Below, piece after piece: positions 1 to 6,648 of a stretch of 11,046 nucleotides of DNA (position 1 is the first letter of the stretch; each line of letters starts with the position of its first letter). The stretch is taken from contig CAJBIS010000291.1 in assembly GCA_903953195.1 (NCBI GenBank), positions 1 through 11,046 of the forward strand, read 5' to 3'. Below the pieces are notes generated by a model that was not told where the DNA came from, searched no databases, and saw nothing but the letters and a program-made list of their open reading frames with translations. This stretch comes from an uncultured Actinomycetes bacterium. GTDB taxonomy: Bacteria; Actinomycetota; Acidimicrobiia; Acidimicrobiales; Microtrichaceae. The translations under genes and the position numbers were made by a program.

Positions 1-2
1 AT

Positions 3-839
3 ACGTACTACTACCGGCTCGGCGAGATGCTCTGGGCCGATCGAGCTCGGTTCGGCGACACGGCGATCCAGGACGCCGCCACGGCGTTCGGGCTCGGCTC
101 GCCCACGGGCATCCCGATCCCCGGTGAGAGCCCGGGGCGCATCCCGACGCCGCAGAACCGACGGGACGCATACAACGCGAACCCTGACGCGTTCGTCACC
201 CCTGACTGGTTCACGGGCGACAACGTGATCACCTCGATCGGTCAGGGCGACGTCCTGGTGACACCGCTCCAGCTCGCCGAGATGTACGCCACCATCGCCA
301 ACGGCGGGACGCGGTACCGGCCGCAGGTGGTCGCCAAGGTCACCACGGTCATCGACCCGGCCGAGCCGCCCGGAGCGCCGGGCAACTACGAGGTCGTCCG
401 CGAGGTCCAACCCGACCCCGTCGGCAAGGTCGAGTTCCCGCCCGAGTTCTATCTGCGCATGCTCGGCGGCCTCATCGGTGTCACCCAGCAGGAGGACGGC
501 ACGGCGAGTTCGTCGTGGGAGGCGTCCCGGGCGTCGTGGGCGATCGCCGGCAAGACCGGGACCGCGCAGGTCGTGAACAAGGCCGACACGTCGTTGTTCG
601 CGGCGTGGGGGCCCGTGGCCGCGGGTCAGCAACCGGAGTACGTCGTGTCGATCGTGATCCCGGAGGCCGGGTTCGGCGGCGACGTCGCGGCCCCGTTGGC
701 GTTCCGCATCCTCGCCCCCGTCAGCAACGGCGTGCTGCCCAAGGCGTGCCCGGTCGAGGCCGCCGCGCAGTGCAAGGACGCCGACGCGCAGGCGCTGCAG
801 GCCAGTTCCAGCGACGTGGGCTCCGGGGGACCCGGCTGA
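3..839 (+). CDS. mrdA: Penicillin-binding protein 2 (peptidoglycan D,D-transpeptidase), C-terminal part
   Basis: This is the C-terminal part of the class B penicillin-binding protein that crosslinks peptidoglycan outside the membrane during cell elongation, working with RodA. The gene is open at the left edge, so the N-terminal membrane anchor, dimerisation domain and catalytic Ser are missing. The first visible residues, TYYYRLGE, match the segment that directly follows the SxN/SxD motif in this family. The third catalytic motif, KTG within AGKTGTAQ, is at 552-560, and the stretch around IGQGDVLVTPLQLA is typical of the transpeptidase fold. About 278 residues are present. The tail after the fold is short and Ala/Ser/Gly-rich, with two Cys (codons at 747 and 771) that could pair outside the cell. 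The TGA shares its A with the ATG of rodA, so the two are probably translationally coupled. Identity is strong; PBP2 rather than another class B PBP rests on the adjacent rodA. Confidence 0.93.
   Translation, partial: TYYYRLGEMLWADRARFGDTAIQDAATAFGLGSPTGIPIPGESPGRIPTPQNRRDAYNANPDAFVTPDWFTGDNVITSIGQGDVLVTPLQLAEMYATIANGGTRYRPQVVAKVTTVIDPAEPPGAPGNYEVVREVQPDPVGKVEFPPEFYLRMLGGLIGVTQQEDGTASSSWEASRASWAIAGKTGTAQVVNKADTSLFAAWGPVAAGQQPEYVVSIVIPEAGFGGDVAAPLAFRILAPVSNGVLPKACPVEAAAQCKDADAQALQASSSDVGSGGPG
825..830 (+). promoter_or_regulatory. Shine-Dalgarno-like site for rodA
   Basis: GGGGGA lies 8 nt before the rodA ATG, inside the last codons of the PBP2 gene. Together with the TGATG stop/start overlap it supports the start at 839 over the longer open frame that begins inside the PBP2 gene. 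The same GGGGGA-N8-start arrangement recurs before the gene at 4035. Confidence 0.55.
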
Positions 840-1963
840 TGTTGAACACTCCGTCCGCAGCGTCGCCGTCGGGGTTCCGGTCGCGCAATCTCGGGGCGCC
901 CTGGCGGCACGTCGACGTCGTGCTCGCCGGTGCGGTCGGACTCGTCCTGCTGATCGGACTGCTCGTCGTCTACAGCGCCACCCGGCGGTTCGGTGACGGC
1001 AACGGCTACGTGGCCCGTCAGGTGTTCTTCGCGCTGGTCGGCGCGGCCACCGCCGCCGGCGTGGCCCTCATCGACTACCGCCGGATCGCCGACTGGTGGC
1101 AGGCGATCTACGTGGTGTCCGTCGTGGCGCTCGTCGGGGTGCTCACCCCGCTCGGCACCGTCGTCAACGGCACCCGGGGCTGGTACCGGTTCGGCCCGGT
1201 CGCGCTGCAGCCCGCCGAGTTCGCCAAGCTCGCGACGATCCTGGCGGTCGCCGCGTACCTCGGCTCGGTCGACCGGGTCGACCTGCGGCGACTCGGGGCG
1301 GCGCTCGGCCTGCTCGGCATCCCCACGGTGATCACGCTGCTGCAGCCGGACCTGGGGTCCGCGCTCGTCTTCATCGTGATCGCGCTCGGCATGCTCGTCG
1401 TCGCCGGCGTCCGCATGAAGCATCTGGCGGTGCTCGTCACCGTCGGGGTGCTCGCGGTCATCGGCATCCTCAACTCCGGGGCCCTCGACCAGTACCAGAA
1501 GGACCGCCTCACCTCGTTCGTGTCGCCGTCGGGCCAGTCGTACAACGTCGATCAGGCGCAGAAGGCGATCGGCTCCGGGGGGCTCACGGGCTACGGGCTC
1601 ACGAACGGCCCGCAGACCCGTGGCGGCTACGTTCCGGAGCAGCAGACGGACTTCATCTTCACCGTCGTCGGTGAGGAACTCGGGTTCCTCGGTGCCGGGG
1701 GACTGGTGCTGCTCCTCGGGATCATCGTGTGGCGGATCTGGCGGGCGGCCCAGCTGGCCGCCGACATGCTCGGCACACTGCTGTGCGTCGGTGTCATGTC
1801 GATGTTCCTCTTCCACATCTTCGAGAACGTGGGGATGACCCTCGGGATCATGCCGGTGACGGGCATTCCACTGCCCTTCGTCTCCTACGGCGGGTCCTCG
1901 ATGCTGGTCTCCTTCATCGCCGTCGGGCTGGTGCAGTCGGTCCACATGCACCGGTTCGACTGA
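839..1963 (+). CDS. rodA: RodA, SEDS peptidoglycan glycosyltransferase
   Basis: RodA is an integral membrane SEDS-family enzyme that polymerises lipid II into glycan strands and is activated by PBP2. The product is 374 aa, close to the usual 370-400 for RodA. Hydrophobic segments run along the whole protein, the first at about residues 26-47 and ending in the SEDS signature VVYSAT. Later markers are GWYRFGPVALQPAEFAK, QPDLGSAL, PEQQTDFIF and the C-terminal TGIPLPFVSYGGSS. D271 in TDFIF aligns with the SEDS catalytic aspartate (D262 in E. coli RodA, from memory). The ATG at 839 was chosen because it overlaps the PBP2 stop, has a purine-rich site 8 nt upstream, and places the first membrane segment where the family has it. 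RodA is preferred over FtsW because of the PBP2 neighbour. The gene appears to end its operon: a GC hairpin and a new promoter-like site follow. Confidence 0.95.
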   Translation: MLNTPSAASPSGFRSRNLGAPWRHVDVVLAGAVGLVLLIGLLVVYSATRRFGDGNGYVARQVFFALVGAATAAGVALIDYRRIADWWQAIYVVSVVALVGVLTPLGTVVNGTRGWYRFGPVALQPAEFAKLATILAVAAYLGSVDRVDLRRLGAALGLLGIPTVITLLQPDLGSALVFIVIALGMLVVAGVRMKHLAVLVTVGVLAVIGILNSGALDQYQKDRLTSFVSPSGQSYNVDQAQKAIGSGGLTGYGLTNGPQTRGGYVPEQQTDFIFTVVGEELGFLGAGGLVLLLGIIVWRIWRAAQLAADMLGTLLCVGVMSMFLFHIFENVGMTLGIMPVTGIPLPFVSYGGSSMLVSFIAVGLVQSVHMHRFD

Positions 1964-1991
1964 CGCGCCGACCCGGTGCGGCTCCGGCGCG
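1964..1991 (+). terminator. GC-rich hairpin directly after rodA, possible terminator
   Basis: CGCGCCG at 1964-1970 and CGGCGCG at 1985-1991 form a perfect 7-bp stem with a 14-nt loop, starting at the base after the rodA stop. No T-run follows, so it is not a classical intrinsic terminator. It could be a U-less terminator or an mRNA 3'-end stabiliser. Its position between the rodA stop and the next promoter-like site supports a transcript end here, but GC-rich DNA yields such stems by chance. Confidence 0.35.
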
Positions 1992-2000
1992 GCCCGACCG

Positions 2001-2007
2001 GTAGACT
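2001..2007 (+). promoter_or_regulatory. Promoter -10 element (GTAGACT) for a probably leaderless transcript
   Basis: TAGACT (2002-2007), preceded by G, fits the TAnnnT -10 consensus of housekeeping sigma factors. The ATG at 2017 begins after a 9-nt spacer, which is where transcription would start. No purine-rich ribosome site lies between, so the mRNA is probably leaderless. I cannot recognise a -35 element. Near-identical elements sit at the same distance before the genes at 6649 and 9215. Confidence 0.6.
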
Positions 2008-2016
2008 CGCCCCACC

Positions 2017-4038
2017 ATGACCGACCTGCAGGCCCCCTTCAGCAGCCCGCCCCGGTCGGTGTGGGACCGCCTCGAGCCCCTCCTGCCCCGGGTGCAGCAG
2101 CCCGCCCGCTACATCGGATGCGAGGACGGTGCCGGGGAGCCGGACTGGTCGTCGAGCGTGCCCGGTGGCCCCGTGTCGTGGTTGTTCACGTACCCGGACA
2201 CCTACGAGATCGGCCTGCCCAACCAGGGCCTCCAGATCCTCCACGAGATCGTGAATGAACGCCCTGACGCGGTCGCCGAGCGGTCGTACGCGCCGTGGGT
2301 CGACCTCGAGGCCGAGCTCCGGGCCGCGGGCGTGCCGTTGTTCAGCGTCGACGGCCACCGACCGGCCGGGGCGTTCGACCTGCTGGCGTTCAACCTGTCG
2401 GCCGAGCTCACCTACACGAACCTGGTGAACCTCATCGACCTGGCGGGCGTGCCGGTGCGCGCCGCGGAACGTCGGGCCGATCACCCGCTCGTGTGCATCG
2501 GTGGCCACTGCACCTACAACCCGGAACCGATCGCCGACTTCGTCGACCTGGTGGTGCTCGGCGACGGCGAGGAAGTCGTCTCGGAGATCACCGAGGTGGT
2601 GCTCGCCTGGAAGGCCGCGGGCCGCGGGTCGCGGCGCGAGGTGCTCGAGCAGCTGGCCCGGGTGCCCGGCGTGTACGTGCCGGCGGCCTACGAGGTCAGC
2701 TACGACGGTCCACGGATCGCGGCGATCGAGCCGTGCTGGCCGGGCGTCCCCGAGGTCGTCGAGAAGCGGACGATCTCGGATCTCGCCGAGTGGCCGTACC
2801 CGAAGTCGCAGCTGGTGCCGCTCACCGAGGTCGTCCACGACCGGCTCAACGTCGAGGTCTTCCGGGGCTGCACCCGCGGATGCCGCTTCTGTCAGGCCGG
2901 CATGATCACCCGGCCGGTCCGGGAACGGCCGGCCGAGCAGGTGCGCACGATGGTCGCCGAGGGCCTGCGCCGCACCGGCTACGACGAGGTGGCGCTCACC
3001 TCGCTGTCGACGGCGGACTTCTCGGGCATCGCCGAGGTCGTGGGCGGGCTCGTCGACGGCAACGGGCAGGGCGATGCCTGTGGGCAGGTGTCGGTGTCAC
3101 TTCCCTCGCTCCGGGTCGACGCGTTCGGCGTGGGGATCGCCGCCGAACTGCAGAAGGGCCGCCGCAGCGGGCTCACGTTCGCTCCCGAGGCGGGGACGTG
3201 GCGCATGCGTCAGGTCATCAACAAGCTGATCCGGGAACAGGACCTGTACGACGCGGTCGACGCCGCGTACTCGCAGGGCTGGCGGCGGGTGAAGCTCTAC
3301 TTCCTCACCGGGCTGCCGACCGAGACCGACGAGGACACGCTCGGGATCGCCGAACTCGCGTCGCGATGCCTCGAGGTGGGCCGGGCGCATCTGCGGTCGC
3401 CGTCGGTCACGGTGTCGGTCGGCGGGTTCGTCCCCAAACCCTTCACGCCGTTCCAGTGGTTCGGGCAGAACACGGTCAGCGAACTGCAGCGCAAGATGCA
3501 CCTGCTCCGCGACACCGTGCGGCCCATGCACGGCGCGCAGCTGAAGTGGCACGAACCGCGCGCCACCCAGGTCGAGGGGCTCCTGAGCCGGGGTGACCGT
3601 CGCCTCGGCCCGGTGATCGAGGACGTGTGGCGCCGCGGTGGGACCTTCCAGGAGTGGTCGGAGTGCTTCGACCTCGACCTGTGGACCGACGCCATGGCGG
3701 CGCACGGCCTGTCGATCGACGACTATGTGCACCGCCACCGCACCGAGGACGAGATCCTGCCCTGGGACCATCTGTCGGCCGGGCTGCACAAGGACTTCCT
3801 GTGGCAGGACTGGCGGGATGCGCTCGCCGAGGTGGGCCTGCCGGACTGCCGGTGGACGCCCTGTTACGACTGCGGCGCGTGCACCGGCTACGGCATCGAG
3901 CACATCGTGGCATCCGCCACGCCGCCCGCCGGTGGATCGCAGGGGACCGGTCAGGACCTCGACGCCCCACTCGTGGCGGTGCCCGTCGAGCTGGTGAGCA
4001 GTGCCGGAGCGACCGGCGCCGGGGGACCGACATCGTGA
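2017..4038 (+). CDS. B12-binding domain/radical SAM protein, TIGR03960 family
   Basis: This 673-aa protein belongs to an uncharacterised radical SAM family with an N-terminal cobalamin-binding-like domain; its reaction is not established. Residues about 60-190 (FTYPDTYEIGLPNQGLQIL through CIGGHCTYNPEPIADFVD to VLGDGEE) form the B12-type Rossmann-like domain. I do not see the DxHxxG cobalamin motif in its usual place. The radical SAM core starts near residue 280 with C285-x3-C289-x2-C292 (RGCTRGCRFCQAG), which would bind the SAM-cleaving 4Fe-4S cluster. The family stretch TFAPEAGTWRMRQVINK follows. Near the C-terminus C611-x4-C616-x2-C619-x2-C622 forms a second Cys cluster, perhaps for another metal site. 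The last ~35 residues are low complexity. The ATG follows a -10-like element with no ribosome site, and the family N-terminal motif RYIG begins shortly after. The stop overlaps the partner gene at 4035 by 4 nt. Family assignment is confident; function is unknown. Confidence 0.9.
   Translation: MTDLQAPFSSPPRSVWDRLEPLLPRVQQPARYIGCEDGAGEPDWSSSVPGGPVSWLFTYPDTYEIGLPNQGLQILHEIVNERPDAVAERSYAPWVDLEAELRAAGVPLFSVDGHRPAGAFDLLAFNLSAELTYTNLVNLIDLAGVPVRAAERRADHPLVCIGGHCTYNPEPIADFVDLVVLGDGEEVVSEITEVVLAWKAAGRGSRREVLEQLARVPGVYVPAAYEVSYDGPRIAAIEPCWPGVPEVVEKRTISDLAEWPYPKSQLVPLTEVVHDRLNVEVFRGCTRGCRFCQAGMITRPVRERPAEQVRTMVAEGLRRTGYDEVALTSLSTADFSGIAEVVGGLVDGNGQGDACGQVSVSLPSLRVDAFGVGIAAELQKGRRSGLTFAPEAGTWRMRQVINKLIREQDLYDAVDAAYSQGWRRVKLYFLTGLPTETDEDTLGIAELASRCLEVGRAHLRSPSVTVSVGGFVPKPFTPFQWFGQNTVSELQRKMHLLRDTVRPMHGAQLKWHEPRATQVEGLLSRGDRRLGPVIEDVWRRGGTFQEWSECFDLDLWTDAMAAHGLSIDDYVHRHRTEDEILPWDHLSAGLHKDFLWQDWRDALAEVGLPDCRWTPCYDCGACTGYGIEHIVASATPPAGGSQGTGQDLDAPLVAVPVELVSSAGATGAGGPTS
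4021..4026 (+). promoter_or_regulatory. Shine-Dalgarno-like site for the DUF2344 gene
   Basis: GGGGGA lies 8 nt before the GTG at 4035, within the end of the radical SAM gene. With the GTGA overlap it fixes the start of the partner gene as a GTG. It matches the sequence and spacing of the rodA site. Confidence 0.5.
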
Positions 4039-4769
4039 GCCGGATCCGACTCCGCTACGAGAAGCTCGGCAAGGTGCGCTTCCTGTCGCACCGTGACGTG
4101 GCCCGCTGTCTGGAACGGGCGGTCCGCAAGGCCGGGCTGCCGGTCGCCTACAGCCAGGGCTTCAGCCCTCGCGCCCGGCTGCACTTCGGGCTCGCGCTCT
4201 CGACGGGTTATGAATCGCTCGCCGAGTTCGTCGACGTCGACCTCGACGACGCCGCCCCCGCGGCTGCGGGGGTCCACGTGGACGAGCTGCCCGACCGGCT
4301 CTCGCCCTGCCTTCCTGTCGGCATCGTGGTGACGGCCGCCGCACCGATCGAGACGTCGCTCGGCTCCCTGCAGGAGTCGGTGACGTCGTGCACCTGGCAG
4401 TTCGACGTCCCCGGAGTCGATCCGGGCACGCTCGCCGCTGCCGCTGAGCGACTCCTCGCCGCACGCGAGGTCCCGCTCGATCTGGTTCGCAAGGGCAAGC
4501 AGGTACGCGAGGACCTGCGCCCGCTGATCGTGGAGCTCTCCACGGAACGAGCCGCAGACGGAGCCCGACTCGTCGCCGAGTTGGGGACCAAGCCTCGCAG
4601 TGTCCGGCCCGCGGAGTTCTTCGCGGCGCTGGGCCCGTTGGAGGGCGACGTGGACATCCACGATGCCCGTGTCCTCCGGCGCCACCAATGGATCACAGAC
4701 GACGGGGCCCGTCGCGAACCGCTCATGGTCGCCGACCCGTCGCCGCACGCCCAGGTGCGTGCGTCATGA
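4035..4769 (+). CDS. DUF2344 / TIGR03936 radical SAM-linked protein
   Basis: This 244-aa cytoplasmic protein is of the family named 'radical SAM-linked' because it is found beside, or fused to, TIGR03960 proteins. No enzymatic role is established. The N-terminal part carries the family pattern: RIRLRYEKLGKVRFLSH at residues 3-19, then the basic region CLERAVRKAGLP and YSQGFSPR at 39-46, where family members usually have a GFxP-type motif. The remainder is acidic/hydrophobic with no motif I can name. The start is a GTG in the GTGA overlap with the upstream gene; no ATG fits in this frame before the conserved region. The 4-nt overlap implies coupled translation and probably a complex or sequential action with the radical SAM protein. 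RNase E/G follows after 12 nt, so all three genes are likely co-transcribed. Confidence 0.88.
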   Translation: MSRIRLRYEKLGKVRFLSHRDVARCLERAVRKAGLPVAYSQGFSPRARLHFGLALSTGYESLAEFVDVDLDDAAPAAAGVHVDELPDRLSPCLPVGIVVTAAAPIETSLGSLQESVTSCTWQFDVPGVDPGTLAAAAERLLAAREVPLDLVRKGKQVREDLRPLIVELSTERAADGARLVAELGTKPRSVRPAEFFAALGPLEGDVDIHDARVLRRHQWITDDGARREPLMVADPSPHAQVRAS

Positions 4770-4774
4770 AGGGA
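4769..4774 (+). promoter_or_regulatory. Shine-Dalgarno site for rne
   Basis: AAGGGA lies 7 nt before the ATG at 4782. It supports translation of the full low-complexity N-terminal extension of RNase E/G instead of an internal start nearer the catalytic domain. Confidence 0.6.
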
Positions 4775-4781
4775 CTGTCCC

Positions 4782-6557
4782 ATGTCGGACACCGACTCCA
4801 CCCCCGGCCGACCGGCCGACTCCACTCCCGGCCGACCGGCCGACTCCGCGCCCCCGGCCGACGGCCGACCGGCGAACTCCGAACCCGCTGCGGCGTCCGC
4901 GCCGCCGAAACCGAAGATCGGCGACTCCCGACCCGCACCGCCCGCACCGGGCGGCTCGTCGGCTCCGAAACCCGGATCCGGTAACGGCTCCGACGGGGGC
5001 GCCGGCGGAGGTTCAGGTGCTGGCGGCGGCGGCTCACGCAACCGCCGGCGTCGACGTCGCCGGGGCGGCGGCGGTGGTTCCGGTGGCGGTGGCCAGCAAC
5101 AGGGCCAGCAGTCCGGTCAGCAGTCCGGCCAGCAGCGCAACCGTCAGGGTGGCGGCTCCTCGGGCGGCGGCCGTCAGCGCGGCAACCAGCCGACGCCGGT
5201 CCAGGGTCTGATCGCCGGCGAGGCGCCGGTCGAACTCGACGAGGAGACCCTCGAGCGACGGCGTGGCCGCCAGCGCAAGGGCCGGGCCGTCGGTCGGTTC
5301 CAGATGAACGTGCACGTCGACGGTGATGCGACGCACATCGCCATCCTCGAGGGTCGCGTGCTCGTCGAGCACTACGTGTCCCGTCCGGCGGATGACGTCT
5401 TCCAGATCCACGGCAACATCTACGTCGGCAAGGTCGAGAACGTCCTGCCGGGCATGGAGGCCGCCTTCGTCGACATCGCCACGCCGAAGAGTGCCGTGCT
5501 CTACCGCAGCGACGTCCAGTTCGACCCCGACGACGTGGAGACCAAGGGCGAGGTGCCCCGGATCGAGGACGTCCTCAAGCCGCGTCAGCTCATCCTGTGT
5601 CAGGTGACGAAGAACCCGATCGCCCACAAGGGGGCCCGCCTCACCCAGGAGGTGTCGCTGCCCGGTCGGTTCGTGGTGCTGGTGCCCAACTCGACCACGT
5701 ACGGGATCTCGAAGCGCCTGCCGGACTCGGAACGCAAGCGCCTGCGTCAGATCCTCGACCGGGTGCGTCCCGACGGCCACGGCATCATCGTGCGCACCGC
5801 GGCAGAGAACGTCACGGCCGAGGAGATCGAACGTGACGTGGCCCGGCTGGTCGGCCAGTGGGAGCAGATCTCGGCGCTGGCCGCCAAGCAGACGTCGCCC
5901 GGGCTGCTCTACCGGGAGCCCGAGATGGCCGTGCGGATCATTCGTGAGGAGTTCAGCGCCGAGCACCGGTCGGTGATGATCGACGACCGTGCCCTCTACG
6001 AGGAGATGCGGGACTACGTCGGCGCCGTGGCACCCGAACTCGTCGACCGCATCGAGTTCTACGACGCCGCCGAGCAGCGGCTCCCGATCTTCGAGCGGTT
6101 CCACGTCACCGAACAGCTGGTGAAGGCGCTCGACCGCATGGTGTGGTTGCCGTCGGGCGGGTCGCTCGTGATCGAGCGCACCGAGGCCCTGACGGTGATC
6201 GACGTGAACACGGGTCGCAACGTCGGGTCGTCGAGCCTCGAGGAGACCGTCCTCCACAACAACCTCGAGGCGGCCGATGAGATCGCCCGGCAGCTCCGAC
6301 TCCGCGACATCGGCGGGATCATCGTCATCGACTTCGTCGACATGGAGATCAAGGAGAACCGGGACAAGGTCGTCAAGGCGTTCCGGGCGGCCCTCGCACG
6401 CGACAAGACCCGCACCCAGGTGTTCAACATCTCGGAGCTCGGCCTGGTCGAGATGACCCGCAAGCGCATCGGCGAGGGTCTCCTCGAGTCGGTCGCCACC
6501 AAGTGCGACCCGTGTTCGGGTCGTGGGGTGATCGTCCCCGAGGAGCTGCTGGGCTGA
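4782..6557 (+). CDS. rne: Ribonuclease E/G family endoribonuclease
   Basis: This is a single-strand-specific endoribonuclease for rRNA and tRNA maturation and mRNA decay (591 aa). Residues 1-170 are low complexity: D-S-T-P-G-R-P-A repeats (5-20), a Gly-rich stretch with a run of seven Arg (88-94), and a Gln/Gly/Ser segment (about 105-118). The conserved catalytic part starts near QMNVHVDG (M175), with the S1 region in GNIYVGKVENVLPGMEAAFVDI. The Mg2+-binding Asp are D474 (VIDVNTG) and D517 (IDFVDM); their 43-residue spacing matches D303/D346 of E. coli RNase E, and N476 matches N305. The Zn-link Cys pair is C575-x2-C578. The protein ends 13 residues later, so there is no C-terminal scaffold domain as in E. 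coli RNase E. The disordered part is at the N-terminus, as in other actinobacterial homologues. rplU follows from its own promoter-like site. Confidence 0.95.
   Translation: MSDTDSTPGRPADSTPGRPADSAPPADGRPANSEPAAASAPPKPKIGDSRPAPPAPGGSSAPKPGSGNGSDGGAGGGSGAGGGGSRNRRRRRRRGGGGGSGGGGQQQGQQSGQQSGQQRNRQGGGSSGGGRQRGNQPTPVQGLIAGEAPVELDEETLERRRGRQRKGRAVGRFQMNVHVDGDATHIAILEGRVLVEHYVSRPADDVFQIHGNIYVGKVENVLPGMEAAFVDIATPKSAVLYRSDVQFDPDDVETKGEVPRIEDVLKPRQLILCQVTKNPIAHKGARLTQEVSLPGRFVVLVPNSTTYGISKRLPDSERKRLRQILDRVRPDGHGIIVRTAAENVTAEEIERDVARLVGQWEQISALAAKQTSPGLLYREPEMAVRIIREEFSAEHRSVMIDDRALYEEMRDYVGAVAPELVDRIEFYDAAEQRLPIFERFHVTEQLVKALDRMVWLPSGGSLVIERTEALTVIDVNTGRNVGSSSLEETVLHNNLEAADEIARQLRLRDIGGIIVIDFVDMEIKENRDKVVKAFRAALARDKTRTQVFNISELGLVEMTRKRIGEGLLESVATKCDPCSGRGVIVPEELLG
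4794..4841 (+). repeat. 24-bp tandem repeat (2 copies plus a degenerate third) in rne
   Basis: Two copies of a 24-bp unit (4794-4817 and 4818-4841) differ by one base and encode D-S-T-P-G-R-P-A twice. A degenerate continuation reaches about 4874. The repeat keeps the reading frame and lies in the disordered N-terminal extension, so copy number could vary between strains without breaking the gene. Confidence 0.85.
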
Positions 6558-6561
6558 GATC

Positions 6562-6595
6562 CCGCTCGCACGCCGTCCCGGGCCGCTCGTGCGCC
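6562..6595 (+). repeat. Imperfect 13-bp direct repeat upstream of rplU
   Basis: CCGCTCGCACGCC (6562-6574) and CCGCTCGTGCGCC (6583-6595) match at 11 of 13 positions and start 21 bp apart, about two helical turns. They lie in the 91-nt gap between rne and rplU, 39 bp or more before the -10-like element. They could be a regulator-binding site, but low-complexity GC-rich DNA may explain them. The rest of the gap holds only short weak hairpins. Confidence 0.25.
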
Positions 6596-6632
6596 CGCAG
6601 TGGGCCGATGTGCGCTCGGAGCGACCCGGCAG

Positions 6633-6639
6633 GTAGTGT
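6633..6639 (+). promoter_or_regulatory. Promoter -10 element (GTAGTGT) for leaderless rplU
   Basis: TAGTGT (6634-6639), preceded by G, sits 9 nt before the rplU ATG. There is no purine-rich ribosome site between them. The spacing equals that at 2001-2007, and the seven bases equal those before obgE. If transcription starts at the ATG, there is no 5' leader and so no room for ribosomal-protein leader autoregulation. No -35 element is recognisable. Confidence 0.6.
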
Positions 6640-6648
6640 CTCAACCCT

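Noticed and set aside
515..838. A longer rodA reading frame beginning inside the PBP2 gene
   Set aside because: The extra 108 residues are Arg/Gly-rich shadow translation of PBP2. The ATG at 839 has a ribosome site and stop overlap, and fits RodA length.
2295..3596. A 433-codon plus-strand frame within the radical SAM gene
   Set aside because: Arg/Gly/Ala-rich shadow of the real frame, with no motif.
3627..4034. A longer N-terminus for the DUF2344 protein
   Set aside because: It overlaps the conserved C-terminal Cys region of the radical SAM gene, has shadow-frame composition, and the family starts right at the GTG at 4035.
4766..4984. An ATGA overlap start at 4766 after the DUF2344 gene
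   Set aside because: Its frame gives Arg/Pro-rich low-complexity shadow protein and is out of phase with rne, whose ATG at 4782 has a proper ribosome site.
6593..6623. Small hairpins (4-bp stems) between rne and rplU as an L21 leader or terminator
   Set aside because: Stems are too short, there is no T-run, and the promoter-like element leaves no leader RNA.
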